A DNA stretch of 24,029 bases, from the NCBI GenBank assembly GCA_964401385.1, contig CAYNYF010000069.1:1-24029 (forward strand). Reading direction: 5' to 3'. The position numbers and the translations under genes were made by a program. Below, piece after piece: positions 7,240 to 15,322 of this stretch. Source of the stretch: CAYNYF01 sp964401385 (GTDB taxonomy: Bacteria > Planctomycetota > Phycisphaerae > SM23-33). Each line of letters starts with the position of its first letter. Within the stretch, counting starts at the first letter, position 1. The notes beneath the pieces were generated by a model. The model was not told where the DNA came from, did not search any database, and worked only from the letters and a program-made list of their open reading frames with translations.

Positions 7240-7923
7240 ATGAGCGATCGCGGGGACAACCCGTCTGGCAAAGTGCGCAAAGTCGTCCTGGTGGACGATC
7301 ACCCCATCGTCCGCGAGGGGCTCGCCCAGGTGATCGGGCAGAAGCCGGACCTGGCCGTCTGCGGCGAGGCCGACAACGCCGCCGACGCCCTCAAGGTCAT
7401 TGAAGCCACCCGTCCGGACGTCGCCGTGGTGGATCTGGCCCTGAAGGACAGCAGCGGGCTGGAGCTGATCAAGGATATCGCCATCCGCTTTCCCAAGCTG
7501 TCGGTGATCGTGCTGTCCATGCGCGGCGATTCCCTCTACGTCGAGCGCGCCCTCCGGGCCGGGGCCCGGGGGTACGTCACCAAGGAGGAGGGCACCGCCA
7601 AGGTCATCGAGGGCATCCGCAAGGTGCTGGAAGGCGAGATCTATCTCAGCGACAAGATGGCCGGGAAGGTGCTGAAGACCGTCTTTCCCGGCCGGCGCGG
7701 ATCCGTCGGCCTGCCCACCGAACGGCTCAGCGACCGCGAGCTGGCGGTGCTGGAGATGATCGGCAAGGGAAAGTCCACTCGTGAGATCGCCGAGTCCCTT
7801 CACGTCAGCGTCAAGACCGTTGAAACGTATCGGGAACGCATCAAGGACAAGCTCAAGCTGGCCGACGCGGGTGAGCTGCTGAAATACGCCATCACCTGGG
7901 ACCGCTCCCAGGGCAGCGCGTGA
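7240..7923 (+). CDS. NarL/FixJ-family response regulator
   Basis: A 227-residue two-domain transcription factor. The receiver (15-130) has acidic pocket D19-D20, phospho-acceptor D65 in VVDLALKD and K115 in VTKEE. A linker leads to a LuxR-type helix-turn-helix (about 165-220; LSDRELAVLEMIGKGKSTRE, then HVSVKTVETYR). It is the cognate partner of the HisKA_3 kinase ending 13 bp upstream, so the two are almost surely co-transcribed. Targets are unknown; the divergence in function of the downstream sigma factor and superoxide reductase genes makes oxidative or redox control one possibility. There is no sign of truncation. Confidence 0.93.
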   Translation: MSDRGDNPSGKVRKVVLVDDHPIVREGLAQVIGQKPDLAVCGEADNAADALKVIEATRPDVAVVDLALKDSSGLELIKDIAIRFPKLSVIVLSMRGDSLYVERALRAGARGYVTKEEGTAKVIEGIRKVLEGEIYLSDKMAGKVLKTVFPGRRGSVGLPTERLSDRELAVLEMIGKGKSTREIAESLHVSVKTVETYRERIKDKLKLADAGELLKYAITWDRSQGSA

Positions 7924-7987
7924 GGCGCCGACTGCACGTCGTAACCGTCGTTTGTAAGGGGGTTTAGCGCAATCCTCTTTGTCGACC

Positions 7988-8023
7988 CCCGGCTGCTTGT
8001 GGGGCAACCACCCACACGCCGGG
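7988..8023. terminator. Two-tier stem-loop after the two-component operon
   Basis: cccggc (7988-7993) pairs with gccggg (8018-8023) and, inside it, tgtggg (7999-8004) pairs with cccaca (8011-8016). It lies 65 bp past the regulator stop. No T-run follows, so termination is plausible but not shown. The rest of 7924-8184 has no gene that I can support. Confidence 0.4.
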
Positions 8024-8184
8024 CGGGCCGGCCACCACATCATTTGCGGCGTCCGCCCCGATTGTGCCATATTCGATATGCCTTTACCTTTATGGGTGAT
8101 GCAAGCGCGTGCTGTGGGACAGGCCGGCCGAGCGCACGTTGCTTACTTTGGGAATGGCCGACCTGGCTGGGAAGGACACGAATC

Positions 8185-9114
8185 ATGGGCGCTATCTCGG
8201 TTTGCCAACCGCGTCGCAGGAAACGGCCCGGACTCGCCCGGGCGCTGACCAAGGCGGAACGCCGGCTGTACGATGCGATTCCGGAGGAGATCGACTACGT
8301 CGCGCACGCGGACTACCGTCTGGTGGCGACGGAGGCGAGGCTCTTCGGGCCGGAGGCCAGGGACATCGAAGTGCACCGGTGGCGTTCGTACTTCGACGGC
8401 GAGGAGCCTGCCCGCGGGGCCGCGGCCGGCTGCGTCCGCCTTTCCCGCGCCGACGAGGCCGAACTGTTCAGGCGGTACAACTATGCCCGGTACCGGCTGG
8501 CGCGGGCGATCCGGCCGCAGCGGCGACACTTCTCCACCGTCCGCGCCCGCCAGGCGCTGATCTGGCACCGTCGCGCCGTGGACGGGCGGGCGGCACTGAT
8601 CGGCGCGAACATGTCGCTGGTGCTGGCCATGGCCAGGGGAGTTCATGCCAGCAGGATCGAGTTCGGCGAACTCGTCAGCGAGGGCAACATGGCCCTGATG
8701 CGGGCCGTGGACAAGTTCGACGTCTCCCGCGGGTTCAAGTTCTCGACGTATGCCTGCCAGGCGATCCTCAAGGCGTTCAACCGGCTGATGACCCGGACCC
8801 GAAAGTTCCACCAGCGTTTCGCCACCGCGTATCGGCCCGAATTGGAGAAGAGCGACGAGGTGGAGCGCCGCCACAGGCACCAGCGCGACCTGGCCATCGA
8901 AGACCTTCAGCGCGTGCTGGGTGGGAACCTGGCCAATCTGAGTAAGGTCGAGCATACCGTGGTGGAGGCGCGCTTTGCCCTCAACGGGTACGGCAAGCCG
9001 CACACGTTGGAGATGGTCAGCTCCCTCGTCGGTGTCAGCAGGGAGCGCGTCCGCCAGATCCAGGCCTGCGCCCTGACAAAGCTGCGGGCAGCGATGGAGC
9101 AGCAGGTGGCGTGA
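8185..9114 (+). CDS. Sigma-70 family RNA polymerase sigma factor
   Basis: A 309-residue sigma factor that would direct core RNA polymerase to a special promoter set. Region 2 is visible in the middle (ANMSLVLAMARG, then FGELVSEGNMALMRAVDKFD and GFKFSTYACQAI), including the conserved FS-T-A-W/Q core-binding and -10-recognition area. Region 4 is at the C-terminus (LEMVSSLVGVSRERVRQIQ), a -35-reading helix-turn-helix. About 130 N-terminal residues are Arg-rich and not recognised. I chose the ATG at 8185, preceded by AAGGA nine bases upstream; an in-frame start at 7999 would add 62 residues translated from non-coding-looking DNA. No anti-sigma gene is adjacent. Confidence 0.88.
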   Translation: MGAISVCQPRRRKRPGLARALTKAERRLYDAIPEEIDYVAHADYRLVATEARLFGPEARDIEVHRWRSYFDGEEPARGAAAGCVRLSRADEAELFRRYNYARYRLARAIRPQRRHFSTVRARQALIWHRRAVDGRAALIGANMSLVLAMARGVHASRIEFGELVSEGNMALMRAVDKFDVSRGFKFSTYACQAILKAFNRLMTRTRKFHQRFATAYRPELEKSDEVERRHRHQRDLAIEDLQRVLGGNLANLSKVEHTVVEARFALNGYGKPHTLEMVSSLVGVSRERVRQIQACALTKLRAAMEQQVA

Positions 9115-9173
9115 TACAACCCGAGGCCGGTCCCGCCGCCACACTCCGCCCGTGACCGGCCGGAGGCCCCCGC

Positions 9174-9548
9174 ATGTCCAAGACGAATCTTCAGGTCGGC
9201 GTCAACCGGCGGGCCGACCCCAAAAACGCCTCGGAGCTTGAGACCAAACACATCCCGGTCATCCAGGCGCCGGAGGTTGTCAGGGCGGGCGAGCCCTTCG
9301 AGGTGAGAATCGAAGTCGGAAAGGCCCTCCCGCACCCCAACGAGCCCGACCATTTCATCGAGTTCGTGGAGCTTTACGCCGACGATACGTACCTGGCACG
9401 GGTCAGCCTCACCGCCGGCACCACCTGCCCGGAAGCAGTGCTGCGGGTGGCCCTCGGCCACGGCGACTTCCGCGAGCTGCGCGCCTTCGCCCGCTGCAAC
9501 CAGCACGGAATGTGGGCAAGCGCCCGCCCGATTTCGGTCAAGGGATGA
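9174..9548 (+). CDS. Superoxide reductase (neelaredoxin / class II type)
   Basis: A 124-residue non-haem iron protein that reduces superoxide to hydrogen peroxide in the cytoplasm without making oxygen, a defence common in anaerobes and microaerophiles. Metal ligands visible are H26 (in TKHIP), H54 and H60 (in PHPNEPDHFI), C108 and H111 (in RCNQHGMW): the four-His, one-Cys square-pyramidal centre. There is no N-terminal desulforedoxin domain, so it is the one-iron type. The residue two before the first His, usually the sixth-ligand Glu in 'EKH', is Thr24 here. Glutamate-less enzymes are known. A GGAGG ribosome site precedes the ATG. It lies 59 bp after the sigma factor gene and may share its transcript. 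Confidence 0.92.
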   Translation: MSKTNLQVGVNRRADPKNASELETKHIPVIQAPEVVRAGEPFEVRIEVGKALPHPNEPDHFIEFVELYADDTYLARVSLTAGTTCPEAVLRVALGHGDFRELRAFARCNQHGMWASARPISVKG

Positions 9549-9643
9549 TCGGCTCGCCGCCCGACCCGGCGTTTCCTCAGCGCGTTGCCCAGCCGCCCCC
9601 AACTTAATCTGAAGCCGCGTCAGCGGTGGGCGCGATGTTGCTG

Positions 9644-9649
9644 TATAAT
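9644..9649 (+). promoter_or_regulatory. -10 element (TATAAT) upstream of the subtilase gene
   Basis: A perfect TATAAT lies about 110 bp before the subtilase start. No good -35 is seen 16-18 bp upstream. It would give a leader of about 100 nt. Confidence 0.4.
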
Positions 9650-9757
9650 CTGGTATATGGCTAGGCCGCGGCGGGACTTCCGCGCTTCGCCCCGGTCAGC
9701 GCGGCGGCTGCAAGCGAGGACAATTCTGCCAGGTCTTGAGCAACGCGAGGGCGAGTG

Positions 9758-11524
9758 ATGAGTACGGTCCGATTCATGGTCAAGACGTTCCCGGCTGTCT
9801 GCATTTGTCTGTTGCTTGCGGCCGGGCCGGCCGCCGGGCTGGACGTGGCCGTGCCGTACGTCCAGGCTGATTATCTCTGGGCGCGGGGCTATACCGGCGC
9901 CGGCGTGGAGGTCGGGGTGCTGGACCTGTTCGTGGCCGACAACAACCATCCCGCCATCAGCGGCAGCTACCTGGGCGAAATCAATTTCGCCGGCGGCGGG
10001 CTGTGGGCGTCCGACCACGCCACCGAGGTCACGGGCACGGCCCTCGGCCAGGACGCGACGTATACGGGCATGGCCCCGGGGGCGGGATACTGGACGGGCC
10101 AGACCACCAAGCGCAGCTTCAAGACAACGATGCGCACCCAGGCGGTTGCGGCCGAAACCTTCGCCCAGGGTCTGGGCAGCCTGGCCGGGGACCCCGTGGA
10201 AGTGATCACGCTGAGCATCGGCCTGTCCGGCGACACCCGCGGGCTGGATCAGTGGTCCCTGGCGCTGGACCACGTTGTCAACACCAGCGGCCGGACCGTC
10301 ACGGTGGCGGCGGGAAACTCCGGACCGGGCCTCGGAACGCTCGACGGCCTTCCCGTCGGCGCGTTCAACGCCATCATCGTCGGGGCCACCGGCGGCACCG
10401 GCGTCGTGCCTTCGGAGGACTACACCAGGCTGGCCGGCTACAGCAGCCGCGGCCCGACCACGGACGGACGCTGCAAGCCGGACATCGTCGCCCCGGGCTC
10501 GGTGATGCACGTGCCGACGCTGGGCGGAGGCTGGGCGGACAGCAGCGGGACCAGCTTCGCCACGCCCATGGTCGCCGGCGGGGCGGCGCTGCTGATCGAC
10601 ATGGGCCAGTCCCTGGGCTATTCGACGGATCCGAAGGTGATCAAGAGCGTGCTGCTGAACTCGGCCGACAAACTGGCCGGCTGGTCCCACACGCCCACGC
10701 AGCCGCTGGATTACGGCCAGGGGGCCGGGCAGATGAACCTCCGCAGCGCCCACCGGCAGTATCTCTCCGGCCAGCGCGGCCCGGGAGCCGTGCCGGGGGT
10801 CGGCTGGGACCTGCGCGAGCTGGCCCACGACGGCGAGCATCTGTACGCCATGGACGTGGACCTGCCGGCCGGTGCGGTCATTGCCGCCACGCTGACGTGG
10901 GACCGGATCGTCACCACCAGGCCGGAAGGCGCGGAGATTGACGAAATCATCTACGATCCCGACCACATGGACGATCTGAACCTCTCTCTCTACCGGGACG
11001 ATGACCTTCTCACGCCGGTGGCTTCGTCGGTCAGCTCGGTCGATAACGTCGAGCACATCTACTATTCGGTCGCCACCGCCGGCCGTTACGTGGTCGGGAC
11101 GGAGATGTTCGCGTCGGCCCCCGGGGACCTGGAGACCTGCGCCGTGACTTGGCGGGCCTTTCCCGCACCCGGGCTGGACCTGCCCGGAGACGCCAACCTG
11201 AACGGCGTGGCCGACGGAGGGGACTACACCGTCTGGGCGGACCATTACGGCGCCGCCGACGCGAGCTGGTTCGAGGGAGATTTCAGCGGCGACGGCCTGG
11301 CCGACGGAGGCGACTACACCATCTGGGCGGACCATTACGGCGCCGCCGACGCGAGCTGGTTGGAGGCAGATTTCAGCGGCGACGGCACGCCCGACGGGTC
11401 CGACTACACCACCTGGGCGGACGCTTACGGCTCTGGCCTGGTCGGCGCGCCCGTGCCCGAGCCGGCCTGCCTGCTGCTACTGGCCGGCGGACTGATCGTC
11501 GCGAGATGCCGTCGGAAGTCCTGA
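9758..11524 (+). CDS. Subtilisin-like (S8) protease with dockerin-like repeats and PEP-CTERM signal
   Basis: 588 residues. An N-terminal signal peptide (hydrophobic 10-26, AAG cleavage area) is followed by a peptidase S8 domain with catalytic D56 (VGVLDLF), H87 (SDHATEV), oxyanion N187 (AAGNSGPG) and S266 (SGTSFATPMVAGG). The usual I9 pro-domain is absent. A beta-rich region (350-470) leads to three 30-residue calcium-loop repeats (DxNxNGxxDGGDYTxWADHYG type) and a sorting tail: VPEP, hydrophobic stretch, RCRRK. It should be exported, cut by an exosortase-type transpeptidase (not in this window) and displayed on the cell surface. The start at ATG 9758 has GAGGG upstream; GTG 9755 would add one residue. 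Confidence 0.93.
   Translation: MSTVRFMVKTFPAVCICLLLAAGPAAGLDVAVPYVQADYLWARGYTGAGVEVGVLDLFVADNNHPAISGSYLGEINFAGGGLWASDHATEVTGTALGQDATYTGMAPGAGYWTGQTTKRSFKTTMRTQAVAAETFAQGLGSLAGDPVEVITLSIGLSGDTRGLDQWSLALDHVVNTSGRTVTVAAGNSGPGLGTLDGLPVGAFNAIIVGATGGTGVVPSEDYTRLAGYSSRGPTTDGRCKPDIVAPGSVMHVPTLGGGWADSSGTSFATPMVAGGAALLIDMGQSLGYSTDPKVIKSVLLNSADKLAGWSHTPTQPLDYGQGAGQMNLRSAHRQYLSGQRGPGAVPGVGWDLRELAHDGEHLYAMDVDLPAGAVIAATLTWDRIVTTRPEGAEIDEIIYDPDHMDDLNLSLYRDDDLLTPVASSVSSVDNVEHIYYSVATAGRYVVGTEMFASAPGDLETCAVTWRAFPAPGLDLPGDANLNGVADGGDYTVWADHYGAADASWFEGDFSGDGLADGGDYTIWADHYGAADASWLEADFSGDGTPDGSDYTTWADAYGSGLVGAPVPEPACLLLLAGGLIVARCRRKS
11211..11440 (+). repeat. 90-bp tandem repeat encoding dockerin-like calcium loops
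   Basis: Units start at 11211, 11301 and 11391 with an exact 90-bp period. The first two are nearly identical at DNA level across the full unit; the third is more diverged and incomplete. The frame is kept, giving 30-residue repeats. The near-identity of units one and two points to recent duplication or gene conversion. Confidence 0.9.
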
Positions 11525-11571
11525 CGGATTCGTCGCCGGCCGATGAAAGGGGGGGCGCGGGGGCGGCAGCC

Positions 11572-11580
11572 TGCTATAAT
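11572..11580 (+). promoter_or_regulatory. Extended -10 promoter of the transglutaminase-like gene
   Basis: TGC directly followed by TATAAT (11575-11580) is a classic extended -10. Transcription would begin near 11587, 43 nt before the ATG at 11630. This argues against any start upstream of that ATG. Confidence 0.6.
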
Positions 11581-11629
11581 CACCGAACTGGTTCCGGTCG
11601 ATGACCGCGCCAAAGCAAGGAGTTTTCAC

Positions 11630-13519
11630 ATGCGCTACACGCCCTGGATCGTTTCCGAGCACGTGCCGGACTTCTCCACGCTGGAGAACCTCGTGAGCAG
11701 CCCGCGCTTCGCCGGCAAGAAGGGACAGGACCTGGCAATCGCCCTGTGGGAGCTGATGGTCGATCGCGACCTCGGGATCTTCCACTACTTCCCCGGCCAT
11801 GAGATCTTCTCCGGCAGAGAGGTCTTCGACCCGCTGAAGGTGTTCAACGTGTACGGGTTCACGATCTGCCACATCCACGCGCACAACCTGGCCATGCTGG
11901 GCCGGGCGGCGGGCTTCGAGACGCGGATCGCTGATATCAGCGGACACGAGGGAGCGGAGTTCTTCTACGACGGACGATGGCACTACTTCGACGCCGACAT
12001 CCAGATGTTTCACCGGCTGCGCCCGCCGGAGGAGCACATCATCGCCTCGCGTGAGGACCTCTACCGGGACCCCACCCTCGTCAGCGATCAGCCGAACCCA
12101 TCCAACCCGTACCACTTCCCCGACAGGCTGCCGGAGAGCTTCTACCGCTCGTACGAATCGCCGCCGCGGTATCACGACGTGCAGGTCGAGCGGATCCACT
12201 CGATGGACTACCGCCTCCGCCCGGGCGAGGAGATGACCCGATACTTCCACCACCGCGGCCGGTGGGTGGTGTTCGAAACCTACCCGGCCGCCTTCAAGCG
12301 CTATCCCGGGGAGACCGGCCCGGAGGGGCCGACGGAGCGTTTCTGGCCGCGGCGGCAGTGGGGCAATGGATTCTTCCACTACACCCCGAAGCTCTCCAGC
12401 GCGTATGGCGACGTGGAGCTGGGGGCCGACGCGGTCGAGCACCTGAGCCTGACTGAGGACGGGCTTCTTTGCGAGGGTGAGTCCGGCCAAGCGGTCTTCG
12501 CCTTCGAGTCGCCTTACATTTACTGCGGCATACCCGATCCCCTGCGGCGGGTGCCCTCGGCCGACGGGGCGGTCGTCTCGGCCAAGTTCGACCTGCCCGA
12601 ATCGACGGCCGCACGCATCGAGGGGGCGCTGGAGCTGTCGGACGACTGGCAGAGTCTCTGGAGTTCCGATGGCCGGTCCGGGCAGGTGGACTGCCAAGTC
12701 GACTTTACCGCGATGGCCGATGCCCGCTACCGCCTCCGCCTGCGCTTCGTGCTGGAAGGCGCCGGCGCCAGGCTCCGGGCCTTCCAGACCAAGCTGTGGT
12801 TCATGGTTTCGCCGCATTCCCTGCCGGCCCTGCGGAAGGTCGGCGACAACCGCATGAGCCTGCACTGCGGCGACCGCTACGGCCTGCACACACGCACGCT
12901 CCAGATCGAGCAGCTCACCAGCGACGGTGATTTCCTCCAGCGCCTGCATGCCAGCGAGAACCTGCGGCATGAGCCGGAGAGTTTCCCCCGGCTGCGTCCG
13001 GCGGACGCGTCCCGCCCGTGGCGGGTGGTGTACGAGCTGGCTGCCCCCGGCGGCGGCAAGGTGGCGTGGGTGTCGGCCCTGGGCGTGATCGAAGGGCGAA
13101 AGCCGCAGGAGGACTACGACGGCACGCCGGCCCGGCTGGAGATCGCCGATTCGCCCGGCGGGCCGTGGCAGACGCTCACCGAACGGGAGATCCTCGAGGA
13201 CCCCAACGGCTGGCACTTCGTCCTCTTCGGGCAGGGGAGGCTTTCGGGGAATTCCGGCAGGGCCTACGTCCGCTTTTCGGCCAAGAAGGGGGCCCACGCC
13301 TTCCGCGTGGCCGGGCACTACCTGCCGGCCGGAGAGCCCGCCCCGCAGACGCCCCTGGAGATCGAGCACTTCTGGTACGAGGAGGACCCGCGCGTGGGCC
13401 GGCGGCTGCGCAGCCACCTGGAGGTCGCCGCCGCCGACCCCCACGAATACCTCGTCCGCTGCGACAATGAGCCCCACGACGAGCGGATCACCCTGCGAGT
13501 GCCTTCACTGAAAAGCTAA
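11630..13519 (+). CDS. Transglutaminase-like superfamily protein, function unknown
   Basis: 629 residues. The N-terminal 130 residues resemble the transglutaminase/cysteine-protease core: C80 in GFTICHIHAHNLAMLGRAAG (the nucleophile helix), H106 in SGHEGAEFF and D121 in RWHYFDAD give the Cys-His-Asp order and spacing of bacterial members. The rest is beta-rich and may hold carbohydrate- or protein-binding sandwiches; I do not recognise it. There is no signal peptide, membrane segment or PEP-CTERM tail, so it is predicted cytoplasmic, unlike its exported neighbours. The ATG at 11630 has AAGGAG at ideal distance and an extended -10 just upstream. Substrate is unknown. It could be a protease, amidase or an inactive relative. 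Confidence 0.65.
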   Translation: MRYTPWIVSEHVPDFSTLENLVSSPRFAGKKGQDLAIALWELMVDRDLGIFHYFPGHEIFSGREVFDPLKVFNVYGFTICHIHAHNLAMLGRAAGFETRIADISGHEGAEFFYDGRWHYFDADIQMFHRLRPPEEHIIASREDLYRDPTLVSDQPNPSNPYHFPDRLPESFYRSYESPPRYHDVQVERIHSMDYRLRPGEEMTRYFHHRGRWVVFETYPAAFKRYPGETGPEGPTERFWPRRQWGNGFFHYTPKLSSAYGDVELGADAVEHLSLTEDGLLCEGESGQAVFAFESPYIYCGIPDPLRRVPSADGAVVSAKFDLPESTAARIEGALELSDDWQSLWSSDGRSGQVDCQVDFTAMADARYRLRLRFVLEGAGARLRAFQTKLWFMVSPHSLPALRKVGDNRMSLHCGDRYGLHTRTLQIEQLTSDGDFLQRLHASENLRHEPESFPRLRPADASRPWRVVYELAAPGGGKVAWVSALGVIEGRKPQEDYDGTPARLEIADSPGGPWQTLTEREILEDPNGWHFVLFGQGRLSGNSGRAYVRFSAKKGAHAFRVAGHYLPAGEPAPQTPLEIEHFWYEEDPRVGRRLRSHLEVAAADPHEYLVRCDNEPHDERITLRVPSLKS

Positions 13520-13639
13520 GCTCGTCACAGAATTTCTGCCCAGTGTGAAGGGGCCAGGATGGGTCCGCCCCGCCCCGGCCGCGGGAGCGTCCAGCCGGCC
13601 GGGCGGCCTGCCTGCGGAAAGATCTTGTCGGGAAATGTC

Positions 13640-13667
13640 TTGACGCATAAAGGCCTTCGTATATAAT
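13640..13667 (+). promoter_or_regulatory. Strong sigma-70 promoter of the PEP-CTERM gene
   Basis: TTGACG (13640-13645), 16-bp spacer, TATAAT (13662-13667). This is the best promoter in the window. Transcription would start about 13673-13675, exactly where the structured leader begins, leaving a leader of about 150 nt. Confidence 0.75.
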
Positions 13668-13674
13668 AGTAACT

Positions 13675-13827
13675 GGAGCGGAGGAAGTACCAAGAGGAAG
13701 GGACCACCATCGGTACCGTGGCCGCCATTATAGTGCGCCACGAATCCTCTCCGCAAGTGACAGCTCCGGTGCCGAGTGAGGATACCGGAGGGAAGCCGCC
13801 TCAGGGCGACAGAAAAGGAGCGGAGCG
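13675..13827 (+). ncRNA. Structured 5' leader, riboswitch-like candidate
   Basis: Pairings seen: P1 gcggag (13678-13683) with ctccgc (13749-13754); P2 gtacc (13687-13691) with ggtac (13712-13716); P3 cgtggc (13717-13722) with gccacg (13737-13742); P4 ctccggt (13764-13770) with accggag (13784-13790). P2 and P3 abut inside P1, forming a three-way junction. The 5' strand GGAGCGGAG (13675-13683) recurs exactly at 13817-13825 across the Shine-Dalgarno site, so ctccgc can pair with either. That is the switch geometry of a translational riboswitch. It does not match the c-di-GMP (GEMM) or other classes I know. Structure is inferred by eye. Confidence 0.45.
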
Positions 13828-14589
13828 ATGCGGGTGAGAGTTCTGCCGGGAGGGTTGGCGGCCTGGGTGCTGCTGCTGGGAATTGCGGGCGCGGCGTCGG
13901 CGGCTACCTACTCGGAAACATTCGACTTGACGATGTCGACCGATCCCATGATGGAGCCGAACGGGCTGAGCGTGTGCGCCATCTTCACGCTGGACGAGGA
14001 AAACCCGACCGAGCTGCGGATCGAGCTGATCAACACCTCGACCGGAGTGCCGGCGGGGTTCAACAATGCCCACCAGCTCTTGACGGGCATCTCGTTCGAC
14101 TTCGGCGAGGCGGGTTACAACGGCGACCCGGTGATCACCGGCGGAATCGTGGTGATCGGGCCCGACGGGCGATCCATCAACTTCGAGCTGGTGGACCCGC
14201 AATTGGGCCCGGGCGCGGACGTCAGCGGCGAGTGGGGCTACGGCAATTACGACGGCAGCGGCCTGTTGACCAACTTTGTGTCGTGCAACCGGGCGCAGGC
14301 GACCCGCCTTCCCGGGGACAACCTGGACGGGCCCGAGAGCATCGACGGCCCGCAGGCCGGCCTCTGCACCGATCCGCCGATCGTGGCCCTCGGCGGGCTG
14401 GGGGCGGTCGCCGATTCGGTCGTGATCGTGCTGACGCTGGACGCGCCGCTTGCGGACCTGGAGTTCCTCTACGAAAACGGCGTGCGTGCGGAGTTCGGCT
14501 CGGACGCGGCCTTCATGGTTCCCGAGCCGGTGACGGTGGGGCTGCTGGCCGTCGGGGGGTGTCTGCTTCTGCTCCGCCGCAGGAGGTAG
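13828..14589 (+). CDS. PEP-CTERM exosortase-dependent surface protein
   Basis: 253 residues. A signal peptide (1-25, hydrophobic LAAWVLLLGIAGAASA) is followed by a mainly beta, acidic body of about 200 residues, then the sorting tail: VPEP (231-234), hydrophobic VTVGLLAVGGCLLLL and four arginines. It should be secreted, processed by exosortase and retained at the cell surface or in exopolysaccharide. The body has three cysteines or so and no catalytic motif that I recognise; it may belong to one of the planctomycete exosortase-dependent surface protein families. AAGGAG sits eight bases before the ATG. It is a single-gene unit with its own strong promoter and a structured leader that may regulate translation. 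Confidence 0.85.
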   Translation: MRVRVLPGGLAAWVLLLGIAGAASAATYSETFDLTMSTDPMMEPNGLSVCAIFTLDEENPTELRIELINTSTGVPAGFNNAHQLLTGISFDFGEAGYNGDPVITGGIVVIGPDGRSINFELVDPQLGPGADVSGEWGYGNYDGSGLLTNFVSCNRAQATRLPGDNLDGPESIDGPQAGLCTDPPIVALGGLGAVADSVVIVLTLDAPLADLEFLYENGVRAEFGSDAAFMVPEPVTVGLLAVGGCLLLLRRRR

Positions 14590-14610
14590 CCCAGGGCGGT
14601 GATGGCGGAG

Positions 14611-14626
14611 GCGCCGGGGGGCGCCA
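14611..14626. terminator. GC-rich palindrome after the PEP-CTERM gene
   Basis: ggcgcc, gggg, ggcgcc: a 6-bp stem about 20 bp past the stop, without a T-tract. A possible but weak termination signal. Confidence 0.3.
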
Positions 14627-14789
14627 GAGCGGGGTCATTTCCGGTCAGGTTAATTCCCGCACCCGGCCGACGTAGGCCGCCACGTCGAACTTTCGCTCCA
14701 CCCCGGCCGCATTCGGGCGTATCATTCTGTGGCGGGGCATCTTCGGTGATCGTCCGCGATGCCTGTCATGCCCGCGGGAGGCTCTTGGC

Positions 14790-15272
14790 ATGCGGAATGT
14801 GCTGCGAGAGGGTATTGCCCTGGCGGTCTTCATCGCGGTCTGCTTCACGGCCGCGGGGATCGGCGGCATCTTCACCGCCAGGTCGGTTCAGGACTGGTAC
14901 GCCTATCTCCGCCGCCCGGCGTGGGCGCCGCCGGCATGGCTGTTCGGTCCGGTGTGGACGGCGCTGTACCTGAGCATGGCCCTGGCCGCGTGGCTCATCT
15001 GGCGCGGGCGGGGGTTCTCCGGGGCCAGGGGGGCCCTGGTGCTGTTCGCGGTCCAGCTCGTGCTCAACGCCGCCTGGTCGCCGCTGTTCTTCGGCCTGCG
15101 CAGCCCAGCCGCGGCCTTCGCAGACATCGTGGCCCTGTGGGTGGCCATTGCCGCGACCACGGTTGCGTTCTATCGCCTCTCGCTCCCGGCCGGGGTGCTG
15201 ATGACGCCGTACTGGCTGTGGGTGACGTTCGCGGCGGGCTTGAACCTCGCCATCTGGCGGATGAACGCCTGA
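14790..15272 (+). CDS. tspO: TspO/MBR-family membrane protein
   Basis: 160 residues with five transmembrane helices, the normal size and topology of TspO (tryptophan-rich sensory protein), which binds porphyrins and cholesterol-like molecules and takes part in tetrapyrrole and stress control. Family features visible: the loop PAWAPPAWLFGPVWTALY (about 42-60), a Trp-rich third helix region LNAAWSPLFFG and a Trp-rich end (TPYWLWVTFAAGLNLAIWRMN). GGGAGG lies nine bases before the ATG. A TATCAT at 14720-14725 could be its -10. It converges with the DUF72 gene, with a 50-bp gap. Confidence 0.93.
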   Translation: MRNVLREGIALAVFIAVCFTAAGIGGIFTARSVQDWYAYLRRPAWAPPAWLFGPVWTALYLSMALAAWLIWRGRGFSGARGALVLFAVQLVLNAAWSPLFFGLRSPAAAFADIVALWVAIAATTVAFYRLSLPAGVLMTPYWLWVTFAAGLNLAIWRMNA

Positions 15273-15322
15273 TCCGCCCTGGCGACCGGAGCGGCTGCCG
15301 GGGCAAGGCTCGCGCGGGTGAG

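Noticed and set aside
5205..7280. 691-codon open frame antisense to the sensor kinase
   Set aside because: GC3-driven shadow; low-complexity Arg/Pro/Gln-rich translation, while the + strand has clear kinase domains.
9620..13477. Long - strand frames (571 and 666 codons) opposite the subtilase and transglutaminase-like genes
   Set aside because: Shadows; the + strand proteins have intact motifs, ribosome sites and promoters.
13675..13827. Known c-di-GMP (GEMM) riboswitch
   Set aside because: The conserved GEMM core and tetraloop/receptor text are not present; only a novel structure is suggested.
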